A stretch of DNA of 64,000 nt, taken from contig QZLH01000309.1 of NCBI GenBank assembly GCA_003833135.1, forward strand, positions 49,550 to 113,549, in the 5' to 3' direction. The translations under genes were made by a program, and so were the position numbers. The notes beneath the pieces were generated by a model. That model ran no database searches. It worked only from the letters and a program-made list of their open reading frames with translations, and was not told the origin of the DNA. Below are positions 25,598-36,410 of the stretch, piece by piece; the stretch's first letter is position 1; each line of letters opens with the position of its first letter. The DNA comes from Oehlia diaphana. Its lineage: Eukaryota; Glomeromycota; Glomeromycetes; Glomerales; Glomeraceae.

Positions 25598-27682
25598 ATG
25601 TCTTCTCAACGTTTAGCTGATACTTATAGTATTGCTAACGCGTTTGCTAAAATTGGATCAAATTTTTTGCAAATACAATCAAAAAACACCGAATGGTTTT
25701 ATAAAACTTCTAATTGGCGATGGTCTGTTAAATATCAAAAACCATCACCTCAAGCACAGGACATTCGCCTCCCAATGACAACTTTAGATTCCAAAGTTAT
25801 AATAAAAGAACCAAATACATATGAAGCATCAATTATTGAAACGCAAGAACATTCTAATAAAGAAAATACACTTAAAAAATCAAAAATACCCACATCAAGA
25901 GTGAGTCGATTTTTTCATTATGGAGGTAAGTTTAGAGGTTTATTAAATATTAGTTTTTAAACAAATTTAACAATGTAAATTTTAGGATTGGCTATTGGAT
26001 TGGGAGCGGGAGCTATGAGTGAGGCTGTTCGAAGAGCTACGGGAATTTCAAAAACAAAAGGTAATTAATTATCTTATCAGAATAAATATAATAATTTAAG
26101 ATATGATTAATATGTAATTTTAATTTTGAAGGTGGCTCGGTATTGATGAGTGAAGCCAATATAGAGCGTCTGGTTAATAAATTATCTCGAATGCGCGGAG
26201 CTGCATTGAAGTTGGGACAGATGATAAGTATTCAAGGTAATTAAACAAAACTATATAATTACGATTTTCTATTATATAATTTACATAACACTTATTTTTT
26301 ACAGATAATGATATGCTACCTGTACAGTTGGAAAAAGTATTGTTACGTGTTCAGAATAGTGCCAATTATATGCCAAATTGGCAAATGGAGGTAAGGTAAA
26401 AAGGCTGAGTTATTAAATTTTTAATACTTAATATTAAACTAAACAATTTTCAAATTAGAAAGTAATGGCAAAGGAATTTGGTCTAAATTGGCGTGATAAT
26501 TTTAAAACTTTTGATCCGATTCCAATGGCAGCAGCATCAATAGGCCAAGTTCATAATGCTCAATTATCCAAGCCTCCCTATTTACCAGTAGCAATTAAAA
26601 TACAATATCCAGGAGTTGCGGCTTCGATCGATTCAGACTTGAATAATCTAAGAACTTTAGTAATAATGAGCAATTTATTTCCCAAAGGACTTTATCTTGA
26701 TAATACAATTAAAGTAGCAAGAAGAGAATTAGCATGGGAAACTGATTACGTTAGGGAAGCTACCTGTATGGAGAAATTTGGAGAACTTTTAAAAGATGAT
26801 AAGGATTTTGTTGTACCTAAAGTGATGAAAGAATATTCTACAAAAATGGTTTTAACTAGTGAAAAAATGATGGGCGAACCTTTAACTAATGCTGTTTATT
26901 ATAGCCAAGAACTCAGAAACAAAGTAAGTACGTATTTTAAAAAAAAGAGATATTCTCATGTTTATGAATAATTAATTATTTAAATGAATTTATTAGATTG
27001 GTGAAAATATCTTGAAACTTAGTTTAAGAGAGTTAGCTGAATTTCAATATATGCAAACTGATCCGAACTGGACTAATTTCTTATACAATACTAAAACAAG
27101 AAAGGTAAAAAATTTTAATAATTGTTATATTTATATATTTATAATACATTTCATCATGATATTTATAAATAATATATTATTAGATTGAATTAGTAGATTT
27201 TGGAGCAAGTAGAGGATTTGATTCCAAATTCATAAATTTATACTTGCAAATTCTAAAATCGGCAGCAAAAGGAGATAGAGAAGGATGTTTATTTTATTCA
27301 GAACAAATAGGCTATCTAACAGGATATGAAACTGAGGTAATATATGTATATATATATATCATTTTATAATTTTTATAATTTATGTAATTTTTTGTAATTC
27401 CTCTATGATGTAAATTTATAGGTTATGAGAAATGCACATATTGATTCAATATTGACATTAGGAGAACCATTTTCAGAAATCATGTATGATTTCTCTAAAC
27501 AAACTATAACTAAAAGAGTAAAAGATTTAATACCTACAATGTTGAAATATAGATTAACTCCACCGCCTGATGAAACCTACAGCTTACACAGAAAATTATC
27601 CGGTGCATTTTTACTTTGTGCTAAATTAGGTGCCAAAGTTAGATGTAAAGGTATTTTTGAAGAAGTTGTTGGCGAGATATAA
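25598..27682 (+). CDS. COQ8: Mitochondrial COQ8/ABC1-type atypical kinase
   Basis: COQ8 (ADCK3 in animals) is an atypical kinase/ATPase on the matrix side of the inner mitochondrial membrane that supports the ubiquinone-synthesis complex. Eight exons join in phase to 526 residues: 25598-25925, 25986-26060, 26132-26236, 26305-26390, 26459-26923, 26997-27104, 27184-27336 and 27422-27682. Family marks are the KxGQ motif (KLGQ, residues 161-164), the Ala-rich loop AAAS (222-225) that replaces the usual glycine-rich loop, the catalytic-site lysine in VAIKIQYPG (Lys245), the catalytic loop QTDPNW (from 373) and the metal-binding DFG (394-396). A Gly-rich helix ([14 protein letters not shown]) precedes the KxGQ domain, as in COQ8. 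The N-terminal ~100 residues are poorly conserved and presumably carry the mitochondrial targeting signal. It diverges from the UNC80-like gene. All key residues are present. Confidence 0.93.
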
Positions 27683-28292
27683 AATCAATTTCCCTAGAAA
27701 TTAAATTCACAAGAGATATTGGCCTAGACTATTTCATAATCATTATTTAGAAATCATACAGACTTTCAATTTAAAAAATCAAAATCATTTATTTAATTTT
27801 CATTTTCAAAATTCGAATGGAAAATTTTAGAATAATAAATAAATTATTTACAGTAAAACTACTTCATCAATTAGAAATGGGTTTACTTGGAGTTCTGCAT
27901 AATTATATCGAAGCGACTCTTAAAAAATCAGCGTCTATAATTGTAATAAAAAAATGATTATATTTGTCATCAAAATATTTATTTCAAGATTATGATAAAT
28001 CTTCATTGGATCTTAATAAGACTGTACAATTGAATCAATTGAGTCTAACAGTACAGCAACAGCATGTTATAAAGTATTAATATATATTATAGAATTAAAT
28101 CATAACAATATAATAATAAAAAATTAAAATAGAAATAGTGAAAAATTTAAGATACCACCGTAAGTTTGAAGATACTACGTCACGCTTATGTAAATTGTAG
28201 AAAGATTATAATCGAAAATTTGAATGTTGGATGATATATCACCACTATCTTCAAATATTTACTAATTCGATATCTTATGTGTCGCAACGTTA
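27683..28292. other. Spacer between convergent COQ8 and aldehyde dehydrogenase genes
   Basis: The gap lies between the 3' ends of two convergent genes and should hold both 3' untranslated regions. AATAAA-type words occur near 27834 on the plus strand. I see no gene or element in it. Confidence 0.55.
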
Positions 28293-30636
28293 TCATTTAG
28301 TTACTAACTTCAAATGGAAAGATTTAGGTCTATAAAAAAGAAAAGAACCAAATATTATTATCTAACTCAACTTTAAATACAATATTTTAAGTTTATACCT
28401 TGTAAGATAATCAAATCCAAACTTTGACTATTAAAAAAAAAATAAATAAATTAGTATCAAACCATAATATTGAACGAACTCGTTTCTATATTATTCCGAA
28501 TTTAAAAACCTTGAACGATAATAGATTAACAACTTACCAATGTGCATCCTCTCCCTGAATTCTTAACTCCAACCCAAGCTAAAGCTGGATCAAGATCTAT
28601 ATAATATATATTAACAAAATTCTTAGAAACTTCTATTTCAGTTACATTCTGCACTTCTATTACTATTATTGTACAAAAAACATACAATCACAACGGTTCA
28701 TAAACCAAGTTCCAGTATCAATTTCATTTCCAATCGCAACAGCTGCATCAGGATCTTTAGTCCAAATGCTGGCTGTAAGACCAAACTCTGAATCATTCAT
28801 CAGCCGAATTGCTTCCTCATCCGAAGGAACCTATGAAATGCAAAACATGAATAGTAAAATCTTAGAAAGATTTAACAATAAATAAAGAAATACAATTAGT
28901 CAATAGAATGATATTAACTTTCATGATTCCAATTACGGGACCAAAACTCTCTTCTGTCATGACCCTCATTGAATGATTTACGTTAACAAGAACTTGAGGT
29001 GCCATGTATGGTGTTTGTTTCTGGCATATATTAAAAACAACAAGATTAAAAATGTCACACATTGTTGTTAAAAACCATAAATAAAAAATATCGAGTTTAA
29101 TCACCTTATCTTGCGGGAACAATGCAGTTTCGATTAAAGGTTTTGCACCTTGATTAACTAAAGTTAAATGATTGTTAATAATATGATAATTATATACAAA
29201 AAGCTAAAATATTTGTTTCCTAACCGGCTTCTTCAATTTGATTTCGTACAAACTCCGCAGCTTTAGTACGAACCATGGGACCGAGAGTTGTGTCGGGATT
29301 CAATGGATCACCCAATTTATATTGCTAATAAATAACATTCAAACAAATTATTTCTACGAATTTAAAAGAGCAAAAAAAAATAAATGAATCATTACCTTTG
29401 TTAAATCCACGAATTTCTGAATAAACTCTTCATATACTTTTTCATGAACATAAATTCGTTCAATCGCACAACAACATTGGCCACTATTAAAAAATGAACC
29501 ATCAACAAGCTGTTCAACAGTATAATCGATGTCAGCATCATGCCGTACATATGCTGGATCCTTGCCACCTAATTCAAGTCCAGTTGCTGAGAAATAAGAA
29601 ACACAAGTTAATAAATTATGTTCATACAATTATGTACAATAGACATCTAAATGATTTTGAATAATACCAATGAATTTAGTACTGGCCGCTTTTTGGATTT
29701 CTCTCCCCCCTTCAACTGAACCAGTGAAATTTATGTATGCAATAAGAGGATTCTTGATTGCTTTCTCCGTATCAATATGTGACATGTGCAAAAACTGAAA
29801 CACGTTATCTGGAAGACCAGCCTCCTTAAAAGCTTCGGCAAATCGCTCGGCACATAAAGGAGTCTGAGAAGATTGTTTCAAAATAACGGTATTACCTAAA
29901 TATCAAACCCGTATTAAGAACTCTTAACAAAAGGAATAAAAAAACGTTCATATAACTAATGACCACCTGCAAGAAGTGCTGGAACAACACCGTTTATAGA
30001 AATGAGATATGGATAATTCCAAGCTAAATTGAATGACTTCTTAGTTATCGATACAATATTAAGAAAGTGTGCGAACTTTGATTAATTAAGAAAACGTACC
30101 AGCAATTATAAGAATTGGACCTAATTCAAATAGAAATCGTAAGTAACTTTACAATATTCTATAAAATTGCAAGCATCAAAAGTAAACCGAACCTAATGGC
30201 TCTTTTCGAATAAATCGCTTAAAACCAGGTTTATCAGAGTCCGTGATTTCAACATCTTTGAGGCCTTCCTCTGCAATTGAAGTCATATAACGTGCACGTT
30301 CCTCTGTTCCATTAATTTCATTGGGCCCATATTTAATTGGCCTAAATAACAACAACAAACGTGAATCAAACGATAATGAATTCTAAAATGATATCATAAT
30401 TAAACGAACCTTCCCATTTGCAAAGTCAATTCCTTAGACAAATCTTCTTTCTTTGCAACAAAGGCATCAATAAATTTGGTCATAATTTGCACACGCTCTT
30501 TGACTGGAACTTTTTTCCATGCTTGAAAGGCTATATTTGACCGTTCAATTGCCTTGTTGACTTCTTCAGTCGTAGCTAAAGTTCTAGTAACGTATGGCTT
30601 ATTATCAACAGGAGAAATAGTTATTTGTTTCGACAT
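28293..30636 (-). CDS. NAD(P)-dependent aldehyde dehydrogenase
   Basis: The enzyme oxidises an aldehyde to the acid through a cysteine thioester. Thirteen exons join in phase to 465 residues: 30636-30410, 30341-30193, 30120-30100, 30023-29967, 29895-29668, 29586-29396, 29324-29225, 29157-29105, 29020-28919, 28830-28686, 28596-28538, 28427-28399 and 28329-28293. Motifs are IIAAWNYPYL, the cofactor-loop region NFTGSVEGGREIQ, the general base Glu232 in LELGGKDP, and a catalytic cysteine best placed at Cys266 in NSGQCCCAIER, 34 residues after the base as usual in this family. ESFGPVIGIM and a C-terminal GFDYLTRPKSFHLK follow. The sequence is closest in style to succinate-semialdehyde-like ALDHs; the substrate cannot be read from sequence. 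Two unusually small exons (21 and 29 nt) are needed for the frame. An in-frame ATG 15 nt upstream is less likely as start. No signal peptide is evident, so it is probably cytosolic. Confidence 0.92.
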
Positions 30637-33152
30637 TTTAAATATTTTCAAAAAATTTGATACTTCAAAAAATCGAAATTATTTTTTTTATACCTTGTAA
30701 AGAAGATCGAAACTTTAATTTAGGAGGCTGATTTATTTATGATAACCCGTGGGAATCTGCAATGTCCTACATCAAATTAAGCTACAAGATCTTAAGATCC
30801 AATAAGATCTTCGATGTTGTACACATCATACTCATGGCCTGCACGGCTGCACCCTCTATAGTCACATTCCATGCAATGAGATTATACAGAGAGTGACTAA
30901 AGAGGGGTCGACGTCCCATTTTGCAACGTTTAATACGTAATAAAAAATCCTTCCCCGCATCAACATCAAGGAACATTTGTGACAACTATCTTTTCTCTTG
31001 TTCTCACGGCAAATTCCAAATTCCAAAAGCGTTTTAGAACGAAAACATGATGTAAATTTACGTAATCCACTTTCCAAAATATCACTTATATCACTTGATC
31101 ATCAAAATCGTATCTACCGAGAAAGATTCTTTTAGATTCTGTCATGCTTCGTTAGGTTTTGAGATGCTTAGTCTCTTTTCAGAGAACCCTAACGCAATTC
31201 TAGCTTTCGGTCATGTTAAGAAAGGGCATGATCTTGTCAACATGGTAGAATTCTAACAATTATTCTTGCAGAGAGCCTGCATTCTTTTTAACGGCATTCA
31301 AAGTTGGGGAGCATCGGTATAAATATTGGAGATTAATTTCTTCAACTTTTATAGACGGAAGAATACGGAGAACGCAATAATATAACTTAAAAACAACAAA
31401 AAATTTAACGTCCAATTACGTTATGAAAATTGCTGACGAAGTATTTACGAGTCGAGTCGATTATGCAATCAAGTTCCTCGAAGAACTTATCTACATTACA
31501 GAAAGGAAATCAACCAGAGGTTTACCCATAATCTTTTTAATATGAAAGCGATCCATATTAATATGGGTACGGTTTTTATATGATACTTTTTGAAATAAAA
31601 AATACTTAAACCTTATTATAATTTTATGCATTTCTATAGACTTAGAAGTGAAAAATAATAAATGGACAAGGATTAAAAAGAATACATGCATTAGACCTGA
31701 GGGTTAGGACATTCTTGCTTGGCTATTTTTCCTTCAGAAACGGCAGTTAAATGGGAAAGGACGGTAAATAGGACTTGAGCATGGGATTTTATAATAGTTT
31801 GGAATATGGCCGAACAAATATAGCTTTGACTACCTCTATGGGATCGTTACCGAAATAAACCTTAACTCATTGTGAATGGAAAATATTCCATATTCTCAAC
31901 ATTTTTGCTGAGAATATGGATTTAAAATAATTATATGTGCGATATTCAATCAGCATTTATAATTTTAAATATTTAATTACACAATTTCTGAATGATGTGT
32001 TATCTCTTTAATACTAGAAAATTACCAATCCATTTTCTAATATCACAAACGATTATATTAGGAGTCTGTAGGATCACTTACTTTACATGCCAAGGATGAT
32101 ACAGTAAAGCTCATTCAACATCAAGTTTCACTGAAGCTACCTTGAAAGAGGTTTAGAGAAGAAAAGAAATTTTAGGAGAATGTGAAGAGGGTAATTGTAG
32201 GTTTATTGAGGGATGTTGTTGTTAGTAAGAATAGCGAGAACTTTAAGAGAATATCATCATGTATGATAACTTACGAGAACAATTTAAATAAACAGAGTCA
32301 ATCTTCGTAAACCAACTCCGATGTGCATTTGATTTTTATATGTAGTTAGATTGTGGGGTTACGCTATGAGTAATCTTTCGGCTGGGTGTATTCTTATCCG
32401 AGAAGTATCATATGAAGGGTAATCAATGTCGGCAGTCAACACTCAACACTCATTACTAAAAAATCACTTTTTCTTATCGCCCTTTAACTTGCTTTCTTTC
32501 GATAAGACAATATAAATATATTGATATATTGTACAATTAATAAAATATATAATTAAAATATTTAGTTTTTATTATCAGAGATCTATATAAATTTATGTAA
32601 TTTAAATTGTGTTAGCATTTAAGATATGTAAACAGCGATCCGCGAATTTTTATCAACGATTCTTTACATCTTTCAATGCTAATTCAAACCATTCCCTTGT
32701 TATTGGATTTTTTTAATACTCCTTGCAGTATGATATGGTGTCTGTTCTTAAAACGAAGTAAATAATGAACATTGTTTACCATCTTTCAAGTATATCATCA
32801 GAAGAATTCGTGAAATCTTACTCAAGGTGTTCTTCAAATTCGTCATCATCATAATTATATCAGGGAATCCATCCTCATATTTTCGGTAGATATTCGCAAT
32901 ACAGGATATTTTATGTATTGCACGCTATAGTTAGTCTATTCTCTGTCAAGTATATTTTTACAAAAATAATCATTCAAATCTACTATTCTATTTTAATTAT
33001 ATCCAAAAGTATAGTCTGTGACTAGGTAAATGAGTCTACTTACAATATAAAATTTCTTTTAAAAAGAAATGATATTCTATCAATGATTCTAACAAATTGA
33101 TTAAATTAATTGGAACAAGAAAAAAAAGATCCATAATAGATCATTTTATTGA
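30637..33152. other. 2.5-kb spacer, worn coding-like patches
   Basis: Composition is more mixed here than in most spacers. Overlapping minus-strand open frames at 30782-31077 and a plus-strand patch near 32080-32320 have coding-like composition but are broken by stops and show no motif. They may be old element or gene remnants. A perfect hairpin at 31887-31920 is listed separately. No intact gene is supported. Confidence 0.45.
31887..31920. repeat. Perfect 12-bp stem-loop
   Basis: The arm tccatattctca (31887-31898) and its exact complement tgagaatatgga (31909-31920) enclose a 10-nt loop. A palindrome ggaaaatattcc overlaps the outer edge. It sits in a gene-free stretch. It could be a remnant of inverted repeats or a chance structure; there is no T-tract or tail suggesting a transcript end. 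Confidence 0.6.
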
Positions 33153-34701
33153 CTAATTTAATAATCTGTGTCTTCCCACATGTTTTTCAGTCCAAGTCAA
33201 TAATTGCGTATAGTCTTCAGATGTTGGCTCTATTTTGTCAAATATTTTGATGTAAGAAATCAATTTTTTTTTTCAAAAAAAAAAGAAACGAATTTAAATA
33301 TAACGACATACCTAACCAAAGACGCTGTTGTTCCTGAGTGAGCGAAGCTGGCGGTATCGTTTGTATGAATTCTAAAATCTCTCGTTGAGGATGATCTATA
33401 GACTGCATTTTGCAATAGTTCAAAGTCTCTTGTTGAGTCACTTGATAATAGTTTACAGACTCTTGTTGAGTCATTCGAGAATAGTCTACAGTCCCTTGTT
33501 GAATCACTCTAGAATAGTTTAAAGTTTCTTGTTGAGTTATTTGACAATGATTTAAAGTTTCATGTTGAGCTTCTTGTGTATAATCCAAATTTTTCTCTTG
33601 TGCATATATCATTACATTGTTTGAATCAGAATCAGAATCCTCAGAATTTGTATCTTCGCTTTCTGATTCATGTCCTGAATCAAATGTATTGAAACTATAT
33701 ACTCTGAGTCGTCTTGAAGAATTTGATTGATTTATACTTTCTGTACTTTGTGATGATGGGATTTCAGTCAAAGTAACTGAATTTGATCGTCCATTAGTAA
33801 TTTTTAGTGATTCGTTTTCAAAAGATGAATCATTTTTTCTACAAACTTCTGATTCTTCCTCTGTATTTGACATATCATCAAAAGATTCATTGTCTCTTAA
33901 ATTATCATAAAATTCGTTATAATCGCTAGGTTCTATTTCCCAGTCAAAACTTTCATTTGATCCTTCCAAGAGTACGTCTATTATATCATTAGTTTTATCG
34001 CTATCATTTTTTCTTAAAGAAGTAACTGTACTTGATTGTTTATTAGTAATTTTTAACAAAGATGAAATATTTTTTCTATAAACTACTGATTCTTCTTCTG
34101 CATCAAAAGATTCATCAATATCTCCTAAATTCTCATTAAATTCGTTATAATCGCTAGATTCTGTTTCCCAGTCAAAACATTCATTTGATCCTTCCAAGAG
34201 TACGTCTATTATATCATTAGTTTTATCGCTAGTTTTATTCTTATTTTTTCTTAAAGAAACTCGTTGATTAAAATCGGTATCGTTTTCACATAAATTAGGA
34301 TCTGGTTGCCAAATTGAATCATCATCAATCGCGTCTTCCTGAGGTTTTGAAGCGTGTAAATCTAAAGTTCCAACATATCGTATATTATCTTTTTGTAAGA
34401 TACCTCTATCAACTACAATCTCCTCAGTAACTAAATCAATCACGTCAGTTTGTTCTGGAGAAATATTTTGATATCGTTTAATAATATCAGCCCAAGCAGC
34501 TTTTAAACGACATTTACTCTTCTCTGATTCTCGTAATGAGGATTTTATAGAAGAACTTTTAGAAGGTTTAGATTTTAACGTTTTATTAATATTCTTTTTA
34601 GTTGCAACTTTTTTTTGTTTTTTTGAATGTAACACTTTGTTACTTTTCATTTTAAAGTTTGAAAAGATTTTTTGTGAAAAAATATGTCGAATAAATGACA
34701 C
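33153..34701 (-). CDS. Scm3/HJURP-like CENP-A chaperone candidate with internal repeats
   Basis: Two exons (34701-33312 and 33229-33153) join in phase 1 to 488 residues. The N-terminus is strongly basic (Lys/Ser-rich, 20-67). Residues 68-103 contain AAWADIIKRYQ followed by DVIDLVTEEIVVDRGIL, which fits the Scm3 pattern of a W..I..KY helix and then DxIDLxTGEIVxDxGxL. Scm3 proteins deposit the centromeric histone H3 variant CENP-A/Cse4. The rest is acidic, Ser-rich and largely disordered. It carries two tandem copies of a 76-codon block (core SDKTNDIIDVLLEGSNE), nearly identical in DNA, and then about five copies of an 11-residue unit like QQETLNYSRVT. The short last exon gives EPTSEDYTQLL and ends HRLLN. 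The Scm3 call rests on one short motif; another chromatin protein with a similar motif is possible. Confidence 0.62.
33912..34230. repeat. Tandem 228-bp coding duplication inside the Scm3-like gene
   Basis: The block starting at 33913 (ttcgttataatcgctag) recurs at 34141, an offset of 228 bp or 76 codons. About 90 bp following each start are nearly identical, sharing for example gatccttccaagagtacgtc. High identity in third positions suggests a recent duplication. The frame is kept. Confidence 0.85.
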
Positions 34702-35203
34702 TGATTTTATTGGTTGACGATCGAAAGTAGAATAGTTAAATTTGATGTTTTTTTTTTATATTTCTTAGGGTAATAAAATTTTTAGGGTACCGTAAATAAG
34801 TGAAATTATGAAAACCCGGGTAACTCGGGTATCGAAATTTTGAACAGCCCGAACAGCCCGAACAACTCAAACAACTCTAATATTCATTCCGTTACGATTA
34901 TCATTTATCAGGATGGAAAAGTTTAAAGAAATTCTGTTCTCGTTAAATGAGATGGTGAAAATATGATGGCTAAAATATATTCGGGAAGTACACACGATCT
35001 TAACACTTATATAGGAACAAAACACATTTTTAACTTGATTATCTCAGTCTAGACATCACGTGTAATGGAGTTAGTCACGTGACGCGGATTTTTTAAACTT
35101 ATCCCGTTTATGAAGCACCAAAGGCTTATCTTAGTTTGTAAAGTTTACGCAAATTAAAATTCTTACTCTCTCCAATTTTTTTTTTTTTTTTATTTTTTAT
35201 ACG
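34702..35203. other. Divergent intergenic region with a 9-bp tandem repeat
   Basis: The gap separates the divergent Scm3-like and secreted-protein genes. A four-copy 9-bp repeat lies at 34842-34877: two perfect gaacagccc units followed by gaacaactc and aaacaactc. Beside it is cccgggtaactcggg, an interrupted palindrome (34816-34829). These could be the end of a worn DNA transposon. A T-tract precedes the ATG at 35204. Confidence 0.55.
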
Positions 35204-35878
35204 ATGAACTCATTTTTATTTACAAATATTGTATTATCTTTTATAATACTTTTTATTAAGGAAACATATCCGGTTGAAATAAAAATATATAATGGGGAAG
35301 ATGAGCCAAAAATAAATGTTACTATTATCCCCTTATATGAAATATATCCATTATGGTCAGAACAAGAAATTAGATGGGAAAGTTATTATGTAACATATGT
35401 AAATCGTATGTGTATTATTTAAAATCTCTTTTATAATTAAAAATAAAAACCAATTATTTTGATTTATTTATTTTTTTTTCTAGCTGAAGTAGAAGTAGCA
35501 ATATATGAATATGACCCAGAATCAGATTTTGATCAATATTATCCACATAAAATATGGAAATTTAATGAACATGTAAGAATTTATAATTCAAACGTATAAT
35601 ATTTAAAAATGTTTTTTATTTTTATTGGCAAATTTTAAATTTAAAAATTTAAATTTAAATCTTATTTTATTTTATAGAAAGTATATTTAAATAATAGTAT
35701 AAATAACAACAATAATAATAATCCAGTTAAATTTGTAGTACAAGATAGTTGGTTAGGGGGTAATTTGACCAATTATTATGTTCAAGTTAATCTTTTAAAT
35801 GATACGAAAATTTATGGTAGGTCCTTTAGTTTTAAAATTACGAAATCTATTATTAAAAAAAGAAAGAGATTTTTTTAA
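35204..35878 (+). CDS. Small secreted protein, function unknown
   Basis: Three exons (35204-35405, 35484-35572, 35678-35878) join in phase to 163 residues. The N-terminus has a hydrophobic stretch FLFTNIVLSFIILFI ending before a YPVE segment, a good signal peptide with cleavage near residue 24. The mature part is short, acidic and rich in aromatic residues. It has N-glycosylation sequons (NVT, NNS, NLT, NDT) and reads like alternating beta strands (EVEVAIYEY, VKFVVQDSW, NYYVQVNLL, RSFSFKI), suggesting a small beta-sandwich. The C-terminus is basic (KKRKRFF). The layout is loosely like the N-terminal domain of Kre9/Knh1-type cell-wall proteins, but I cannot make that assignment. A secreted cell-wall or effector-type role is possible; it is not shown. 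Confidence 0.72.
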
Positions 35879-36410
35879 AAAATTTCCCTTTTCTGTTTTA
35901 TTAAAATATGTCATTGTGTTAAAAATGTGCTGGCAAATCATATACAATATTCATATAATTCATATGTAAAATAATCATCTACTGATCTACTTTCGGACAT
36001 AAATGATCAACATTACACAATATCTGAATATTGTTTTAAAAAAGACAATCCCTAATATGTAAAGAACAATACGTATAAAATCATTTGTAAATAATATTAG
36101 TAACAATGGTTTTTTAAATCAAATTTTAATTTTTTAGTTTGTTATGTTAATTTAGTTAATTTAAATGATGATTGATTTTGAACTTCCTTTTATTTGTTTC
36201 GTTTTATATGACAAATAATTATAAATAATTATACAATCTTAAGAAAAAAGTTGTATTGTTAAGTAATTTATTATAAAATGGATATTCGTTCTTCTTCTTT
36301 CTCAAGAAAATTATTACTTTTAAAACTTTGAAACTTCATTTAGTGTATATAAAACTTTTTTTTTTTTAACCAAGAAACCTTTTCAAACTTTTTTATACCA
36401 TTTTTATACA
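35879..36410. promoter_or_regulatory. Intergenic region with TATA box of the P450 gene
   Basis: A clear TATATAAA lies at 36346-36353, about 60 bp before the P450 start codon. It is followed by a T-tract and a pyrimidine-rich leader. The rest of the gap is AT-rich with no gene seen. Confidence 0.6.

Noticed and set aside
30782..31077. Two overlapping minus-strand frames upstream of the aldehyde dehydrogenase gene
   Set aside because: They overlap in different frames, have no motif, and neither connects to a neighbouring exon.
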